This document shows positions 1 through 6,619 of a stretch of DNA of 6,619 nt, piece by piece. Under the pieces are notes generated by a model. It saw only the letters and a program-made list of their open reading frames with translations, was not told the DNA's origin and did not search any database. This DNA comes from Candidatus Sulfotelmatobacter sp. (lineage in GTDB: Bacteria; Acidobacteriota; Terriglobia; Terriglobales; SbA1), in assembly GCA_030151135.1 (NCBI GenBank), contig JASLEQ010000694.1, forward strand, positions 1-6,619. The letters are read 5' to 3'. A program made the position numbers and the translations under genes. Within the stretch, counting starts at the first letter, position 1. Every line of letters starts with the position of its first letter.

Positions 1-1275
1 AAAATGTCCGGCGATGTAACGCTCACAGCGGATATCAGTTTTCTGACGAAGACTGGCAACCCGCACAAGAAGGCTGCACTGATGCTGCGGCAAAGCCTGG
101 ATGCAGATTCTGTGTACGCGGACGTAGCGGTGCATGCGAGCGGGCTGACCTCATTACAGTTTCGTGATGAGAAGGGTGCAATCACCCGCGAGGTGCAGTC
201 TAACCAGTCCGCTCCGAAGCGTCTGCGCATTGCCAGGCGCGGCGACTACATTTATATGTCGCTTGGCGATGATCTTCAGCCGGCTGGCGGGTGGCTACGC
301 ATTCCGCTGCGAGGACCGTTCTACGTCGGACTGGGCGTTTGCTCCCATGATAAGGATGCGCTGGAAACGGCGGTGTTTTCGAATGTGGAATTAAACCAGC
401 CTGCCATGGCGAAGGGCGAATCCGTTCTCTACAGCACTCTGGAAACGGTAGCTGTGGCGTCCGCCGATCGGCGCGTGGCTTACCTCGCAAAGGGACGGTT
501 CGAGGCTCCGAACTGGAGCCGTGATGGCAGCTACTTTTTGTTTAACCGTGACGGACACATCGAGAAGTTACCTATTAGTAGCGAACAGCCTTCGGTCATC
601 GATACCGGATTCGCGAACCGGTGCAACAACGATCACGGTACCTCGCCGGATGGCACGCAGCTCGCGATCAGCGACAATTCGCAGGGCGACAAAGAGTCAA
701 TGGTCTACTTGTTGCCTGTCGGTGGTGGTACGCCGCGACGGATGACCGAGAAATCTCCTTCGTACTGGCATGGCTGGTCGCCGGACGGAAAGACGCTGGC
801 CTTGGTCGGACAGCGTAGCGGCGAGTTCGATATCTACACGATTACAGCCGCCGGAGGCGAAGAAACTCGGCTCACGATTGCCAAGGGATTGGATGATGGC
901 CCGGAATATTCGCCAGATGGAAAGTACATTTACTTCAACTCCGAGCGCACCGGCCACATGCAGATCTGGCGCATGCAAGCGGATGGCAGCGCTCAGGAGC
1001 AGGTCTTCTCCGACGAGCTGAACAATTGGTTTCCGCACATCTCGCCAGACGGCCAGTGGATGGTGTTTCTCACGTATGGAGCAGACGTGAAGGGGCATCC
1101 CGAGAACAAAGATGTCATGCTTCGCCTGATGTCGCTTGCAGATAAGAAGATCACGGTGTTGGCCAAGCTTTTCGGCGGGCAGGGGACGATCAATGTGCCA
1201 TCCTGGTCCCCAGACAGCAAGCAGGTGGCTTTTGTGAGTTACATGATGGTGCCCGCGGAGGACGCAGGTAAGTGA
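1..1275 (+). CDS. TolB-like PD40 beta-propeller protein with N-terminal lectin-like domain (5' truncated)
   Basis: The reading frame is open to the window edge (codon 1-3 is AAA before the first ATG at 4). The family normally has a signal peptide and some 50 or more further residues before a phrase like 'KKMSGDV', so this is a 3' fragment and the ATG at 4 is probably internal. Counting from that ATG, residues 1-130 resemble a beta-sandwich (concanavalin/DUF1349-like) domain. Residues about 165-415 carry repeated propeller blades with the PD40 signature: TSPDGTQLA (213-221), WSPDGKTLA (258-266), [10 protein letters not shown] (302-311), [10 protein letters not shown] (346-355) and [10 protein letters not shown] (401-410). 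PD40 propellers, including TolB, bind proteins or ligands in the periplasm; this one is not in a tol-pal context and its partner is unknown. The stop codon overlaps the next gene's GTG. Family confidence is high, role low. Confidence 0.88.
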   Translation, partial: KMSGDVTLTADISFLTKTGNPHKKAALMLRQSLDADSVYADVAVHASGLTSLQFRDEKGAITREVQSNQSAPKRLRIARRGDYIYMSLGDDLQPAGGWLRIPLRGPFYVGLGVCSHDKDALETAVFSNVELNQPAMAKGESVLYSTLETVAVASADRRVAYLAKGRFEAPNWSRDGSYFLFNRDGHIEKLPISSEQPSVIDTGFANRCNNDHGTSPDGTQLAISDNSQGDKESMVYLLPVGGGTPRRMTEKSPSYWHGWSPDGKTLALVGQRSGEFDIYTITAAGGEETRLTIAKGLDDGPEYSPDGKYIYFNSERTGHMQIWRMQADGSAQEQVFSDELNNWFPHISPDGQWMVFLTYGADVKGHPENKDVMLRLMSLADKKITVLAKLFGGQGTINVPSWSPDSKQVAFVSYMMVPAEDAGK

Positions 1276-1793
1276 GCAGACGAAACGACATCATTAAGAA
1301 CGCGCTTCAGGTGCTAGTTGGGAAAACTTTGTGGTCCTCTGGTCGCGCTGCAGATTTGCAATCTTTCCAATTTGGCCAACATCGAACTGTGACCGACTCC
1401 AGAGGCAAAACCAAGGATGTCGGCGCGTACTCCTTGCATGTGCAGTGTGCATGGCGCATTCGGCAAGCAGACTCGGTGATCGTAGGTAGCCGAGACTTGT
1501 ACTCTCCGAAGGGAGATTCACCGGATCCACGCTTCGACTGGCAAGCCCCCGGCGAGAGTGAGCGAGATCAGCGCATTGCCGAATTTTTTGGCAACGGTAC
1601 GCGTGTGTACTTAGTAAAAAATCTCGAGATCGGGCATGCTGGAGCCTTTGCTCTCATCCTTGAGAACGAGTTTGCAATGGATGTTTTCCCGGATGATTCA
1701 TCAGCGAGCGAACATTGGCGACTATTTAAGCCTTACCAAGACGAAGTGCATGTCGTATCAGGGACAGGTACCGGAGAGGAGGTAGAGACGTAA
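1272..1793 (+). CDS. conserved hypothetical protein, translationally coupled to the propeller gene
   Basis: This encodes 173 residues of unknown function. The GTG start overlaps the upstream TGA as GTGA, which suggests translational coupling; no strong Shine-Dalgarno is seen. An in-frame GTG at 1311 is a possible later start, but it would remove the N-terminal helix-like segment [11 protein letters not shown]. Visible landmarks are [12 protein letters not shown] (24-35), [13 protein letters not shown] (51-63), VGSRDLY (71-77) and [12 protein letters not shown] (143-154). From memory these resemble a widespread family of uncharacterised single-domain proteins, but I cannot name a domain. There is no signal peptide or membrane segment, so it is probably cytoplasmic, unlike its presumably exported neighbour. 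Its base composition looks closer to 50% GC than the flanking genes, by eye only. The acidic tail ([10 protein letters not shown]) ends one base before the convergent esterase gene. Confidence 0.75.
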   Translation: MSRRNDIIKNALQVLVGKTLWSSGRAADLQSFQFGQHRTVTDSRGKTKDVGAYSLHVQCAWRIRQADSVIVGSRDLYSPKGDSPDPRFDWQAPGESERDQRIAEFFGNGTRVYLVKNLEIGHAGAFALILENEFAMDVFPDDSSASEHWRLFKPYQDEVHVVSGTGTGEEVET

Positions 1794-1794
1794 A

Positions 1795-2853
1795 TTATTT
1801 CTGCACCTTCTCGTCCAAGAACTTCGCCATCAACTCCAGGGCCTCCTTCGTTTCCGGAAGCTGGAAGTGATACCAGAAGGCGTGTGGCAGAGCCTCGAAG
1901 ACAACGAGTTCTGCGTCGTTGCCGGAAGCGAGTAAAGCGCGATGAAAAATCGTGGTGCTGCTGAGCAGGATGTCGCGCCCGCTAGTGACGGATAGGCTCG
2001 GTGGCCATCCGCGCAAATCGGAGAACAACGGCGACAGCACGGGATCTTTATTGTCGGTTTTCGCGGTGTACTCACTATCATGTGGACTCTTCAGATCAGT
2101 GGGCTCCAGTTTTCCGGGAAACCCATTGAGCGTGAAGAGCTGCCACGACTCTCCGGGACGGCTGAAATCGGCGAGGCCAGAGAACAGTCCCAGCGCTCCA
2201 GGCAGCGGCAGTCTCAGCTGTTTCAACTTTGAGGTCACTTCAGCCGTAAGGATCGCTCCGGCTGATGTACCGAAGATCCCAATGCTCTTGGGCTTATATG
2301 TCTTGAGCAGCTCCTTGTAGACAGCGACGACATCGTCAACCGCAGCTGGAAATGGATTCTCCGGTGCCAAGCGATAGTAGACCGAGACGACTTTGATCTT
2401 CGCAAGATTCGCAATGGGGACGCCTTCGATGAGCGATCCGGAATCGGAGTTGAAACCTCCGCCATGAAGATTGATGAGGACGCGGCTGCGATTTTCTTGC
2501 GGCATGGAAAGAGGCGTGATGATGTCAGTGCGAACGCCGGCCGTGGTCGTCTCCACAATGTTCACGGGATAGAGCTTCTTTGCCTCCGCGGAATCCTGCG
2601 CACGCCAGATGTCGGTGCGTTTGCGGCGTTCTTCGAGCGACTCCGGTCCAGGAGTGTTGTGAACCAGCGATTCCAGCCAGGTCTGCGCTTCTGGACTGAT
2701 CGTGGTGGGCATCGGAACCACGCGGGTGATGTACGCGGTGCCGTCGGGATCGAAAGTCGCGGAATCTTTCTGCGCGCTTGCGGTTAACTGAGCGTTCAGG
2801 AAGGGCGCGAGAGAAAAGACAAGCGCGAGGCAGAACACACCTGGGAATTTCAT
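1795..2853 (-). CDS. exported alpha/beta hydrolase, HSL/family IV esterase
   Basis: This is a serine hydrolase predicted to cleave carboxylic esters outside the cytoplasmic membrane. Numbering from the ATG at 2853 (352 residues), residues 1-21 form a signal peptide (Lys, then the hydrophobic run VFCLALVFSLAPF, likely cleaved after LNA). The oxyanion-hole motif HGGGF is at 130-134, YRLAPE at 160-165, and the nucleophile elbow GTSAG at 195-199 with Ser197. SGRD supplies Asp294 and LPHAFW supplies His324. HGGG plus GxSAG is the hallmark of the hormone-sensitive-lipase family, and the triad is complete. An in-frame ATG at 2889 would add 12 residues ahead of the signal peptide and overlap a repeat-like element, so I prefer 2853, although its Shine-Dalgarno is weak. 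The substrate cannot be read from sequence. It converges with the hypothetical gene on its left and is co-directional with, but 165 nt from, the acyl-CoA dehydrogenase gene. Confidence 0.9.
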   Translation of the reverse strand: MKFPGVFCLALVFSLAPFLNAQLTASAQKDSATFDPDGTAYITRVVPMPTTISPEAQTWLESLVHNTPGPESLEERRKRTDIWRAQDSAEAKKLYPVNIVETTTAGVRTDIITPLSMPQENRSRVLINLHGGGFNSDSGSLIEGVPIANLAKIKVVSVYYRLAPENPFPAAVDDVVAVYKELLKTYKPKSIGIFGTSAGAILTAEVTSKLKQLRLPLPGALGLFSGLADFSRPGESWQLFTLNGFPGKLEPTDLKSPHDSEYTAKTDNKDPVLSPLFSDLRGWPPSLSVTSGRDILLSSTTIFHRALLASGNDAELVVFEALPHAFWYHFQLPETKEALELMAKFLDEKVQK

Positions 2854-2871
2854 CGCAATAGTCGTACCAGA

Positions 2872-2877
2872 CTTATA
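2872..2877 (-). promoter_or_regulatory. candidate -10 box for the esterase gene
   Basis: The minus strand reads TATAAG, five of six matches to TATAAT, 18 nt before the ATG at 2853. Transcription would start about 12 nt before that ATG. No convincing -35 hexamer sits 16-18 nt upstream. If real, it excludes the upstream in-frame ATG at 2889 as a start. Weak evidence. Confidence 0.22.
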
Positions 2878-2883
2878 CCGGAT

Positions 2884-2926
2884 TGTCATCCTGAGGCGTG
2901 ATGTTCCCGACCGAAGGATTCATGCA
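2884..2926. repeat. possible dispersed intergenic repeat (REP-like)
   Basis: The + strand holds TCATCCTGAGGCG, then AAGGATTCATGC about 16 nt later. ATCCT (2888-2892) and AGGAT (2915-2919) form a 5-bp inverted repeat around a 22-nt loop. The pattern 'TCATCCTGAG...GAAGGAT' resembles, from memory, a short extragenic repeat found many times in some soil-bacterial genomes, Acidobacteriota among them. Only one copy is in this window, so the repeat call cannot be proved here. It lies between the esterase start and the acyl-CoA dehydrogenase stop. Confidence 0.35.
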
Positions 2927-3018
2927 ACTCCGGACAGCATCGATGCGAAAAACGAATTCATCGGACAAAATGCGCCCTCGTGAATAGAACAGTGCTCCTG
3001 GAAGCTCTGGAACCGCCG

Positions 3019-4818
3019 CTACGCCAGCGTGTATTTCCCGCGCTCGATTGTCTTTTCCGCGATCTGCCGTCGCAATTCGACCGTGTTGAACGGATCGTGC
3101 TTGGCCAAGCGGCGCAAGATCGCGAGCTGCGTGCGAAGCATGTCGCCGTCCGCAACGGCAGCAATCACCTTCTTCGCTGCGGCTTCGATCTTTTCCATCG
3201 CCTGCGAGAGATAGACGCGAGTCATTGCCATCGCTAGAGCGGCCGCGGTTTCGCCTTTGGAGTCAATCATCTTCTGCGTGCGCAGAACCGCCGACTCCAT
3301 TGCATATGTCTCAATTGTCATGTCAGCGATCGCGCCCATGATCTCCTGCTGATCCTGGATGGCCTGCATATATTTCTGCGTCGCCGCCCCTGCGGCGAAC
3401 AATCCAAGCTTCTTCGCCTGAGCTACCAGTTTGCGTTCTTCGGCCAGAGCGCCTTCCAGATCTTCCCCCGTCGAAGGACCCGAGAGTACCTCGTCCATCA
3501 GCTTCTTGATCGCCGGCATGAGCGGCAGTTGCCCGGTCATGGCGCGCTTCAACAGGAATCCGCTGATGATCAGGCGGTTGATTTCATTCGTGCCTTCGAA
3601 GATGCGATTGATGCGCGCATCGCGATAGGCGCGCTCCGCCGGATATTCTTCGACGAATCCGTATCCGCCAAATATCTGCACTGTCTCATCGACCAGGTAA
3701 TCGATCATCTCCGAGCCCCAGACCTTGATAATCGAGCACTCGACGGCGTACTCCTCGATTGCCTTCAACGTCTGCTTGGCGGCGTCCGATGCAGATTTAT
3801 CGACTTCCGCAAGGGCTGCGTCCATCATGCCGACCGTGCGGTAGACCAGAGCTTCTCCGACATAAAGCAGTGTCGCCATGTTCGCGATCTTTTCGCGAAC
3901 CAATCCGAAATCCGCAATGACTTTGTTGAACGCCTTACGCTGCTTGGCATAACCAATAGCCTCCTGCAGAGAGAGGCGGCCTCCGCCCACGCACATTGCG
4001 CCCAGCTTGAACCGGCCGATGTTCAGGATGTTGAAGGCGATCAAATGCCCCTTGCCGGCTTCCCCGAGCAGGTTATCGACGGGGACCTTACAGTCATTCA
4101 AGATGATCGGGCAGGTGGAGGATCCGCGGATGCCCATCTTGTGCTCTTCGGCGCCCACCGAGAATCCCGGGAAAGTTTTTTCAACCAAAAATGCTGTGAA
4201 TTTTTCGCCATCAATCTTCGCGAATACTGTGAAAAGGTCGGCGAAGCCCGCGTTAGTAATCCACATCTTTTCGCCGTTGAGGATGTAGTGCTTGCCATCT
4301 TGCGAAAGCGTAGCGCGCGTACGGCAGTTCATGGCATCGGAACCGGACGTGGATTCCGATAAAGCGTAAGCGCCGACAACTTCACCAGCAGCCAGTCGCG
4401 GCAGATACTTCTGTTTCTGCTCTTCGGTTCCGAAGTAGACAATCGGCAGAGTGCCGATTCCGGTGTGGCCGCCCCAGGTTGTCGCAAATCCTGCATACTT
4501 TGCAATGTGATCGGCGATCACGGCAGCGGTGACTTTGTCCATCTCCAGCCCGCCGTAGGCTTCGGGAATCTCTGCCGAGCTCAGGCCAAGTTCTCCAGCC
4601 TTCCGCAGCAGGTCCCGAGTTACGGAGAAATCCTTGTGCTCGATCTTTTCGACGTTGGGAAGGATCTCATTGACGGCAAATTCCTCGGCGGTCTGAGCGA
4701 TGAGTTGATGCTGCTCGCTGAAGTCTTCTGGAGTGAAAACTTCATTGGGCTGTCTGGATTCGAGCAAAAAACTTCCGCCGGAGATTCTGGACCCGGACAC
4801 TGCAGTGGTGCTTGCCAT
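3019..4818 (-). CDS. fadE: acyl-CoA dehydrogenase, long FadE/VLCAD-like form
   Basis: This FAD enzyme oxidises acyl-CoA to trans-2-enoyl-CoA, the first step of beta-oxidation, passing electrons to ETF. It has 599 residues. The N-terminal helical domain spans about 30-145 (EIPEAYGG at 83-90). The middle beta domain carries the flavin/substrate signature YALSESTSGSDA (151-162), WITNAGFADLF (186-196) and GIRGSSTCPI (229-238). The C-terminal helical domain contains QIFGGYGFVEEYPAERAYRD (381-400) and RIFEGTNEINR (405-415), with Glu408 at the catalytic-base position. About 185 residues follow, giving VLCAD-like length rather than the roughly 380 of short- and medium-chain enzymes; Bacillus FadE is similarly long. 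I chose ATG 4818 because GAGG lies 7 nt upstream; the in-frame TTG at 4824 sits almost against that site. It belongs with the upstream thiolase gene. Chain-length preference is inferred. Confidence 0.95.
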   Translation of the reverse strand: MASTTAVSGSRISGGSFLLESRQPNEVFTPEDFSEQHQLIAQTAEEFAVNEILPNVEKIEHKDFSVTRDLLRKAGELGLSSAEIPEAYGGLEMDKVTAAVIADHIAKYAGFATTWGGHTGIGTLPIVYFGTEEQKQKYLPRLAAGEVVGAYALSESTSGSDAMNCRTRATLSQDGKHYILNGEKMWITNAGFADLFTVFAKIDGEKFTAFLVEKTFPGFSVGAEEHKMGIRGSSTCPIILNDCKVPVDNLLGEAGKGHLIAFNILNIGRFKLGAMCVGGGRLSLQEAIGYAKQRKAFNKVIADFGLVREKIANMATLLYVGEALVYRTVGMMDAALAEVDKSASDAAKQTLKAIEEYAVECSIIKVWGSEMIDYLVDETVQIFGGYGFVEEYPAERAYRDARINRIFEGTNEINRLIISGFLLKRAMTGQLPLMPAIKKLMDEVLSGPSTGEDLEGALAEERKLVAQAKKLGLFAAGAATQKYMQAIQDQQEIMGAIADMTIETYAMESAVLRTQKMIDSKGETAAALAMAMTRVYLSQAMEKIEAAAKKVIAAVADGDMLRTQLAILRRLAKHDPFNTVELRRQIAEKTIERGKYTLA

Positions 4819-4825
4819 GGTCAAT

Positions 4826-4829
4826 CCTC
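4826..4829 (-). promoter_or_regulatory. Shine-Dalgarno deciding the fadE start
   Basis: GAGG on the minus strand lies 7 nt before the ATG at 4818, normal spacing. It lies only 1 nt before the alternative TTG at 4824, which argues for the ATG. Confidence 0.6.
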
Positions 4830-4950
4830 ACAAGAAACCGCCGGTCGGGATGGACACGGCGGCGAGTAGTTCGATTCTAATGCGGACAAGGCTGGGAAGG
4901 ATAGACGTTGAAATCGATGATGTTCTCGCAGTCGCTGCGCGAAAAAATCT

Positions 4951-5331
4951 TCACTCCGGTGCCATTTTCAACTCCGCGCCGGGGCCCTGCATTTCAGCGG
5001 ATTTCAGGCGATAGCGGTTCGACGGCTGACAATTTGAATAGGCGACCAGGTGAGTCGAATCTGAATCCTTTTCATCGCGCGCCATCACATAGCTGCTGAT
5101 GACGTAGCACATACTGTCCCCGGCAAGGCTTTTGGCGGTTTCTGCAAACTGTCGTGGCAGGTCTGGCTTAAAAGACGTTATGGCATTGCTATCCGGGAAG
5201 TGGACGGTCGGGCGCTCAGGGAAAAGAGAAAATGGGCTGTTCTGCGACTGCTCTGTATCAGACTTTTGCTGGGCCGTAGCTAGGCTCGACCCCAGCACGA
5301 GAACTGCAGTAACAACGCGGAGGAAAGTCAT
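4951..5331 (-). CDS. small secreted protein of unknown function
   Basis: This encodes 126 residues that I do not recognise as a named family. Residues 1-20 form a clear signal peptide: Arg5, the hydrophobic run VVTAVLVLGSSL, and an ATA|QQ cleavage site after residue 20. The mature part is about 106 residues and hydrophilic. It has exactly two cysteines, Cys75 (SMCYVISSYV) and Cys101 (YSNCQPSNRY), which could form one disulfide outside the cytoplasm. There is no lipobox cysteine and no second membrane segment. The 'CY..SY...C' layout resembles, from memory, many small secreted Acidobacteriota proteins of unknown role. A near-perfect Shine-Dalgarno precedes the ATG, so translation should be efficient. 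It lies 33 nt after the thiolase stop and 132 nt before fadE, so it may share their transcript, but its export makes a direct role in cytoplasmic beta-oxidation unlikely. Confidence 0.8.
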   Translation of the reverse strand: MTFLRVVTAVLVLGSSLATAQQKSDTEQSQNSPFSLFPERPTVHFPDSNAITSFKPDLPRQFAETAKSLAGDSMCYVISSYVMARDEKDSDSTHLVAYSNCQPSNRYRLKSAEMQGPGAELKMAPE

Positions 5332-5335
5332 AAAA

Positions 5336-5344
5336 CCTCCTTTT
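5336..5344 (-). promoter_or_regulatory. strong Shine-Dalgarno of the small secreted protein
   Basis: The minus strand reads AAAAGGAGG followed by TTTT and the ATG at 5331. It is the best ribosome-binding site in the window, though its 4-nt spacing is slightly short. It fixes the start, which also matches the signal peptide. Confidence 0.75.
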
Positions 5345-5348
5345 GCGG

Positions 5349-5354
5349 ATTATA
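5349..5354 (-). promoter_or_regulatory. candidate -10 box for the small secreted protein gene
   Basis: The minus strand reads exactly TATAAT in the 33-nt gap after the thiolase stop. A start point about 7 nt downstream would leave a very short leader carrying the Shine-Dalgarno. No good -35 hexamer is seen at 16-18 nt upstream, which would fall in the end of the thiolase gene. It could be an internal promoter or chance. Confidence 0.3.
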
Positions 5355-5364
5355 GCCCGGCTCT

Positions 5365-6543
5365 CTAGGCAATGTTCTCGAATACTCCTGCCGCACCCAT
5401 GCCGCCACCCACGCACATCGTCACCATGCCATAGCGAGCATTCCGGCGCTTCATCTCGCGGATCACGCTCGCCGTCAGCTTGGCACCGGTGCAGCCCAAG
5501 GGATGCCCGAGTGCAACCGCTCCGCCATTCGGGTTGACCTTTTCCGGATCGAGCCCGCCTTCCCGGATGACCGCGAGCGACTGCGCCGCGAACGCCTCGT
5601 TCAATTCGATCACGCCAATGTCGCTTAGCTTAAGGCCGGCCAACTTAAGTGCCTTCGGAATCGCATACACCGGGCCGAGTCCCATTTCCTCAGGCTTATA
5701 CCCCGCCGTGGCAAAAGAAACGTAGCGAGCCAGCGGCTTGATGCCGAGTACCTGGGCACGCTCGGCAGATATCACCACGGCGGCCGCTGCGCCGTCGGAC
5801 ATCTGCGACGAATTTCCGGCCGTTACCGTTCCTTTCATGTGGAATGCAGGCCGCAGCCCGAGCAGGGCTTCGAGCGAGGTGTCGGCGCGCGGTCCCTCGT
5901 CGATTTTGAAAACAATCTCCTGATGCTTTGGTTTCGATCCGTTAGGAGTCGTAAAGCTCACGGGGACAGGAACGAGTTCATCATCGAACTTCCCTGCCTG
6001 AATCGCTGCGAGCGCCTTTTGATGACTGCGTAGGGAGAACTCGTCGGCAGCTTCGCGAGTGATACCAAACCGCTGAGCCAATCGCTCCGCCGTAAGCCCC
6101 ATCGAAAGATATGCGTCGGGATACTGATTAACAAGCCACGGATTCGGAGAGATTTTGTGGCCGCCCATCGGGATCATTGACATCGATTCGGTTCCACCCG
6201 CGAGAACCACTTCGGCACCACCTGCCATGATCCGCTCGGCGGCCATCGCAATCGCCTGCAGCCCGGACGAGCAAAAGCGATTGATGGTCATCGCAGAAAC
6301 TTCGACAGGCAATCCCGCGCGCAGCGATGCGATGCGGGCAACGTTCATTCCCTGCTCCGCCTCCGGCATCGCACAGCCGAAGATGACGTCTTCGATTTCC
6401 TTCGGATCGAGCTGCGGAAGGCGGCCAAGCGCACCTTTGATAGCTACCGCCGCAAGTTCATCCGGACGTGTCCTCCGCAGCGTCCCTTTGAACGCGCGGC
6501 CGACAGGTGTACGTACTGAGGATGCGATAACGACTTCTCGCAT
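5365..6543 (-). CDS. fadA: acetyl-CoA C-acyltransferase (3-ketoacyl-CoA thiolase)
   Basis: This cytoplasmic enzyme cleaves 3-ketoacyl-CoA with CoA into acetyl-CoA and a shortened acyl-CoA, the last step of beta-oxidation. It has 392 residues, the usual thiolase length. The nucleophile Cys91 lies in NRFCSSGLQAI (88-98), followed by AGGTESMS. The C-terminal catalytic motifs are NEAF (315-318), GHPLGCTGAK (346-355) with His347, and CVGGGMG (377-383) with Cys377. The phrases GCAMPEAEQG and SMIPMGGHK fit the FadA/degradative type better than a biosynthetic acetoacetyl-CoA thiolase, though the latter cannot be excluded. The start is ATG 6543, with GGAG 7 nt upstream, and MREVVIASSVRTPVG is the normal thiolase N-terminus; an in-frame ATG at 6618 would add 25 uncharacteristic residues. 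It appears to head, within the window, a minus-strand cluster with the small secreted protein and fadE. Confidence 0.95.
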   Translation of the reverse strand: MREVVIASSVRTPVGRAFKGTLRRTRPDELAAVAIKGALGRLPQLDPKEIEDVIFGCAMPEAEQGMNVARIASLRAGLPVEVSAMTINRFCSSGLQAIAMAAERIMAGGAEVVLAGGTESMSMIPMGGHKISPNPWLVNQYPDAYLSMGLTAERLAQRFGITREAADEFSLRSHQKALAAIQAGKFDDELVPVPVSFTTPNGSKPKHQEIVFKIDEGPRADTSLEALLGLRPAFHMKGTVTAGNSSQMSDGAAAAVVISAERAQVLGIKPLARYVSFATAGYKPEEMGLGPVYAIPKALKLAGLKLSDIGVIELNEAFAAQSLAVIREGGLDPEKVNPNGGAVALGHPLGCTGAKLTASVIREMKRRNARYGMVTMCVGGGMGAAGVFENIA

Positions 6544-6550
6544 GGTAAAT

Positions 6551-6554
6551 CTCC
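6551..6554 (-). promoter_or_regulatory. Shine-Dalgarno deciding the fadA start
   Basis: GGAG on the minus strand lies 7 nt before the ATG at 6543. Together with the canonical thiolase N-terminus it fixes this start over the in-frame ATG at 6618. The remaining bases to the window edge (6555-6619) cannot be assigned: two minus-strand frames stay open, and any upstream gene lies outside. Confidence 0.55.
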
Positions 6555-6619
6555 ATTCCCGACTGGTATTTATTCGATGCCTCGCGCCCGCATTCGGCTC
6601 TTGAACCCTGGCTTTCATC

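Noticed and set aside
697..1098. A 133-codon minus-strand open frame inside the propeller gene
   Set aside because: It is antisense to clear PD40 repeats and shows no domain of its own.
1773..1783. Shine-Dalgarno-like GGAGAGGAGGT on the + strand
   Set aside because: It sits at the end of the hypothetical gene with no + strand gene following; the convergent esterase gene begins its stop codon at 1795.
1952..2787. Two + strand open frames of 122 and 107 codons (1952-2320, 2464-2787) inside the esterase gene
   Set aside because: They are antisense to a hydrolase with a complete triad; no independent evidence of coding.
2937..2946. Perfect 10-nt palindrome GCATCGATGC between fadE and the esterase gene
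   Set aside because: It has no loop and no following T-run, so it is not an intrinsic terminator. A single short palindrome is easily chance.
2854..3018. Rho-independent terminator after fadE
   Set aside because: I searched this gap for a GC-rich stem with a T-run on the minus strand and found none.
3529..4362. A 277-codon open frame on the + strand inside fadE
   Set aside because: It lies fully antisense to a dehydrogenase with every expected motif. Its product is Arg/His/Asp-rich with no recognisable domain, as expected for an antisense shadow in GC-rich coding DNA.
4874..4879. TAGAAT on the minus strand as a -10 box for fadE
   Set aside because: It matches five of six positions, but no acceptable -35 lies at usual spacing and fadE may be read from an upstream promoter.
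6155..6604. A 149-codon open frame on the + strand inside fadA
   Set aside because: It is antisense to the thiolase active-site region, its product is rich in Ala, Ser, Arg and Pro, and it has no domain or ribosome-binding site.

Overview
The window looks like chromosomal DNA of a Gram-negative, soil-type heterotroph. The best guess is an Acidobacteriota (Terriglobia-like) genome. This rests on protein style (a TolB-like propeller protein with an N-terminal lectin-like domain, and a small secreted Cys-pair protein), a moderately high GC content judged by eye, and a possible dispersed repeat of the 'TCATCCTGAG...AAGGAT' kind. The assignment is inference from recollection, not from a search. 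No rRNA, tRNA, CRISPR array, insertion sequence or phage gene was seen.

Left part (1-1793, + strand): the 3' portion of a gene for a TolB/PD40 beta-propeller protein, cut by the window edge. It is followed, with a 4-nt GTGA stop/start overlap, by a gene for a 173-residue protein of unknown function. One base later a convergent minus-strand gene ends. It encodes an exported hormone-sensitive-lipase-type (family IV) alpha/beta hydrolase with a complete Ser-Asp-His triad. Its promoter region (2854-3018) holds a candidate -10 box and a repeat-like element.

Right part (3019-6619, all minus strand, so read from right to left): a fatty-acid beta-oxidation cluster. A FadA-type 3-ketoacyl-CoA thiolase is followed after 33 nt by a small secreted protein of unknown function, and then after 132 nt by a long FadE/VLCAD-like acyl-CoA dehydrogenase. 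Acyl-CoA dehydrogenase makes the first oxidation of the cycle and thiolase the last cleavage. The middle two steps (hydratase and 3-hydroxyacyl-CoA dehydrogenase, FadN or FadB type) are not in the window. By analogy with the Bacillus fadN-fadA-fadE order, they may lie just beyond the right edge. The secreted esterase next door could release fatty or other acids that feed this pathway, but this is only a contextual guess.

No clearly new system is visible. The items most worth a second look are the exported small protein between two cytoplasmic beta-oxidation genes, the unknown protein translationally coupled to the propeller gene, and the repeat-like element upstream of the esterase. Three genes have in-frame upstream start codons that I judge not to be used. 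No gene-free stretch exceeds 300 bases.
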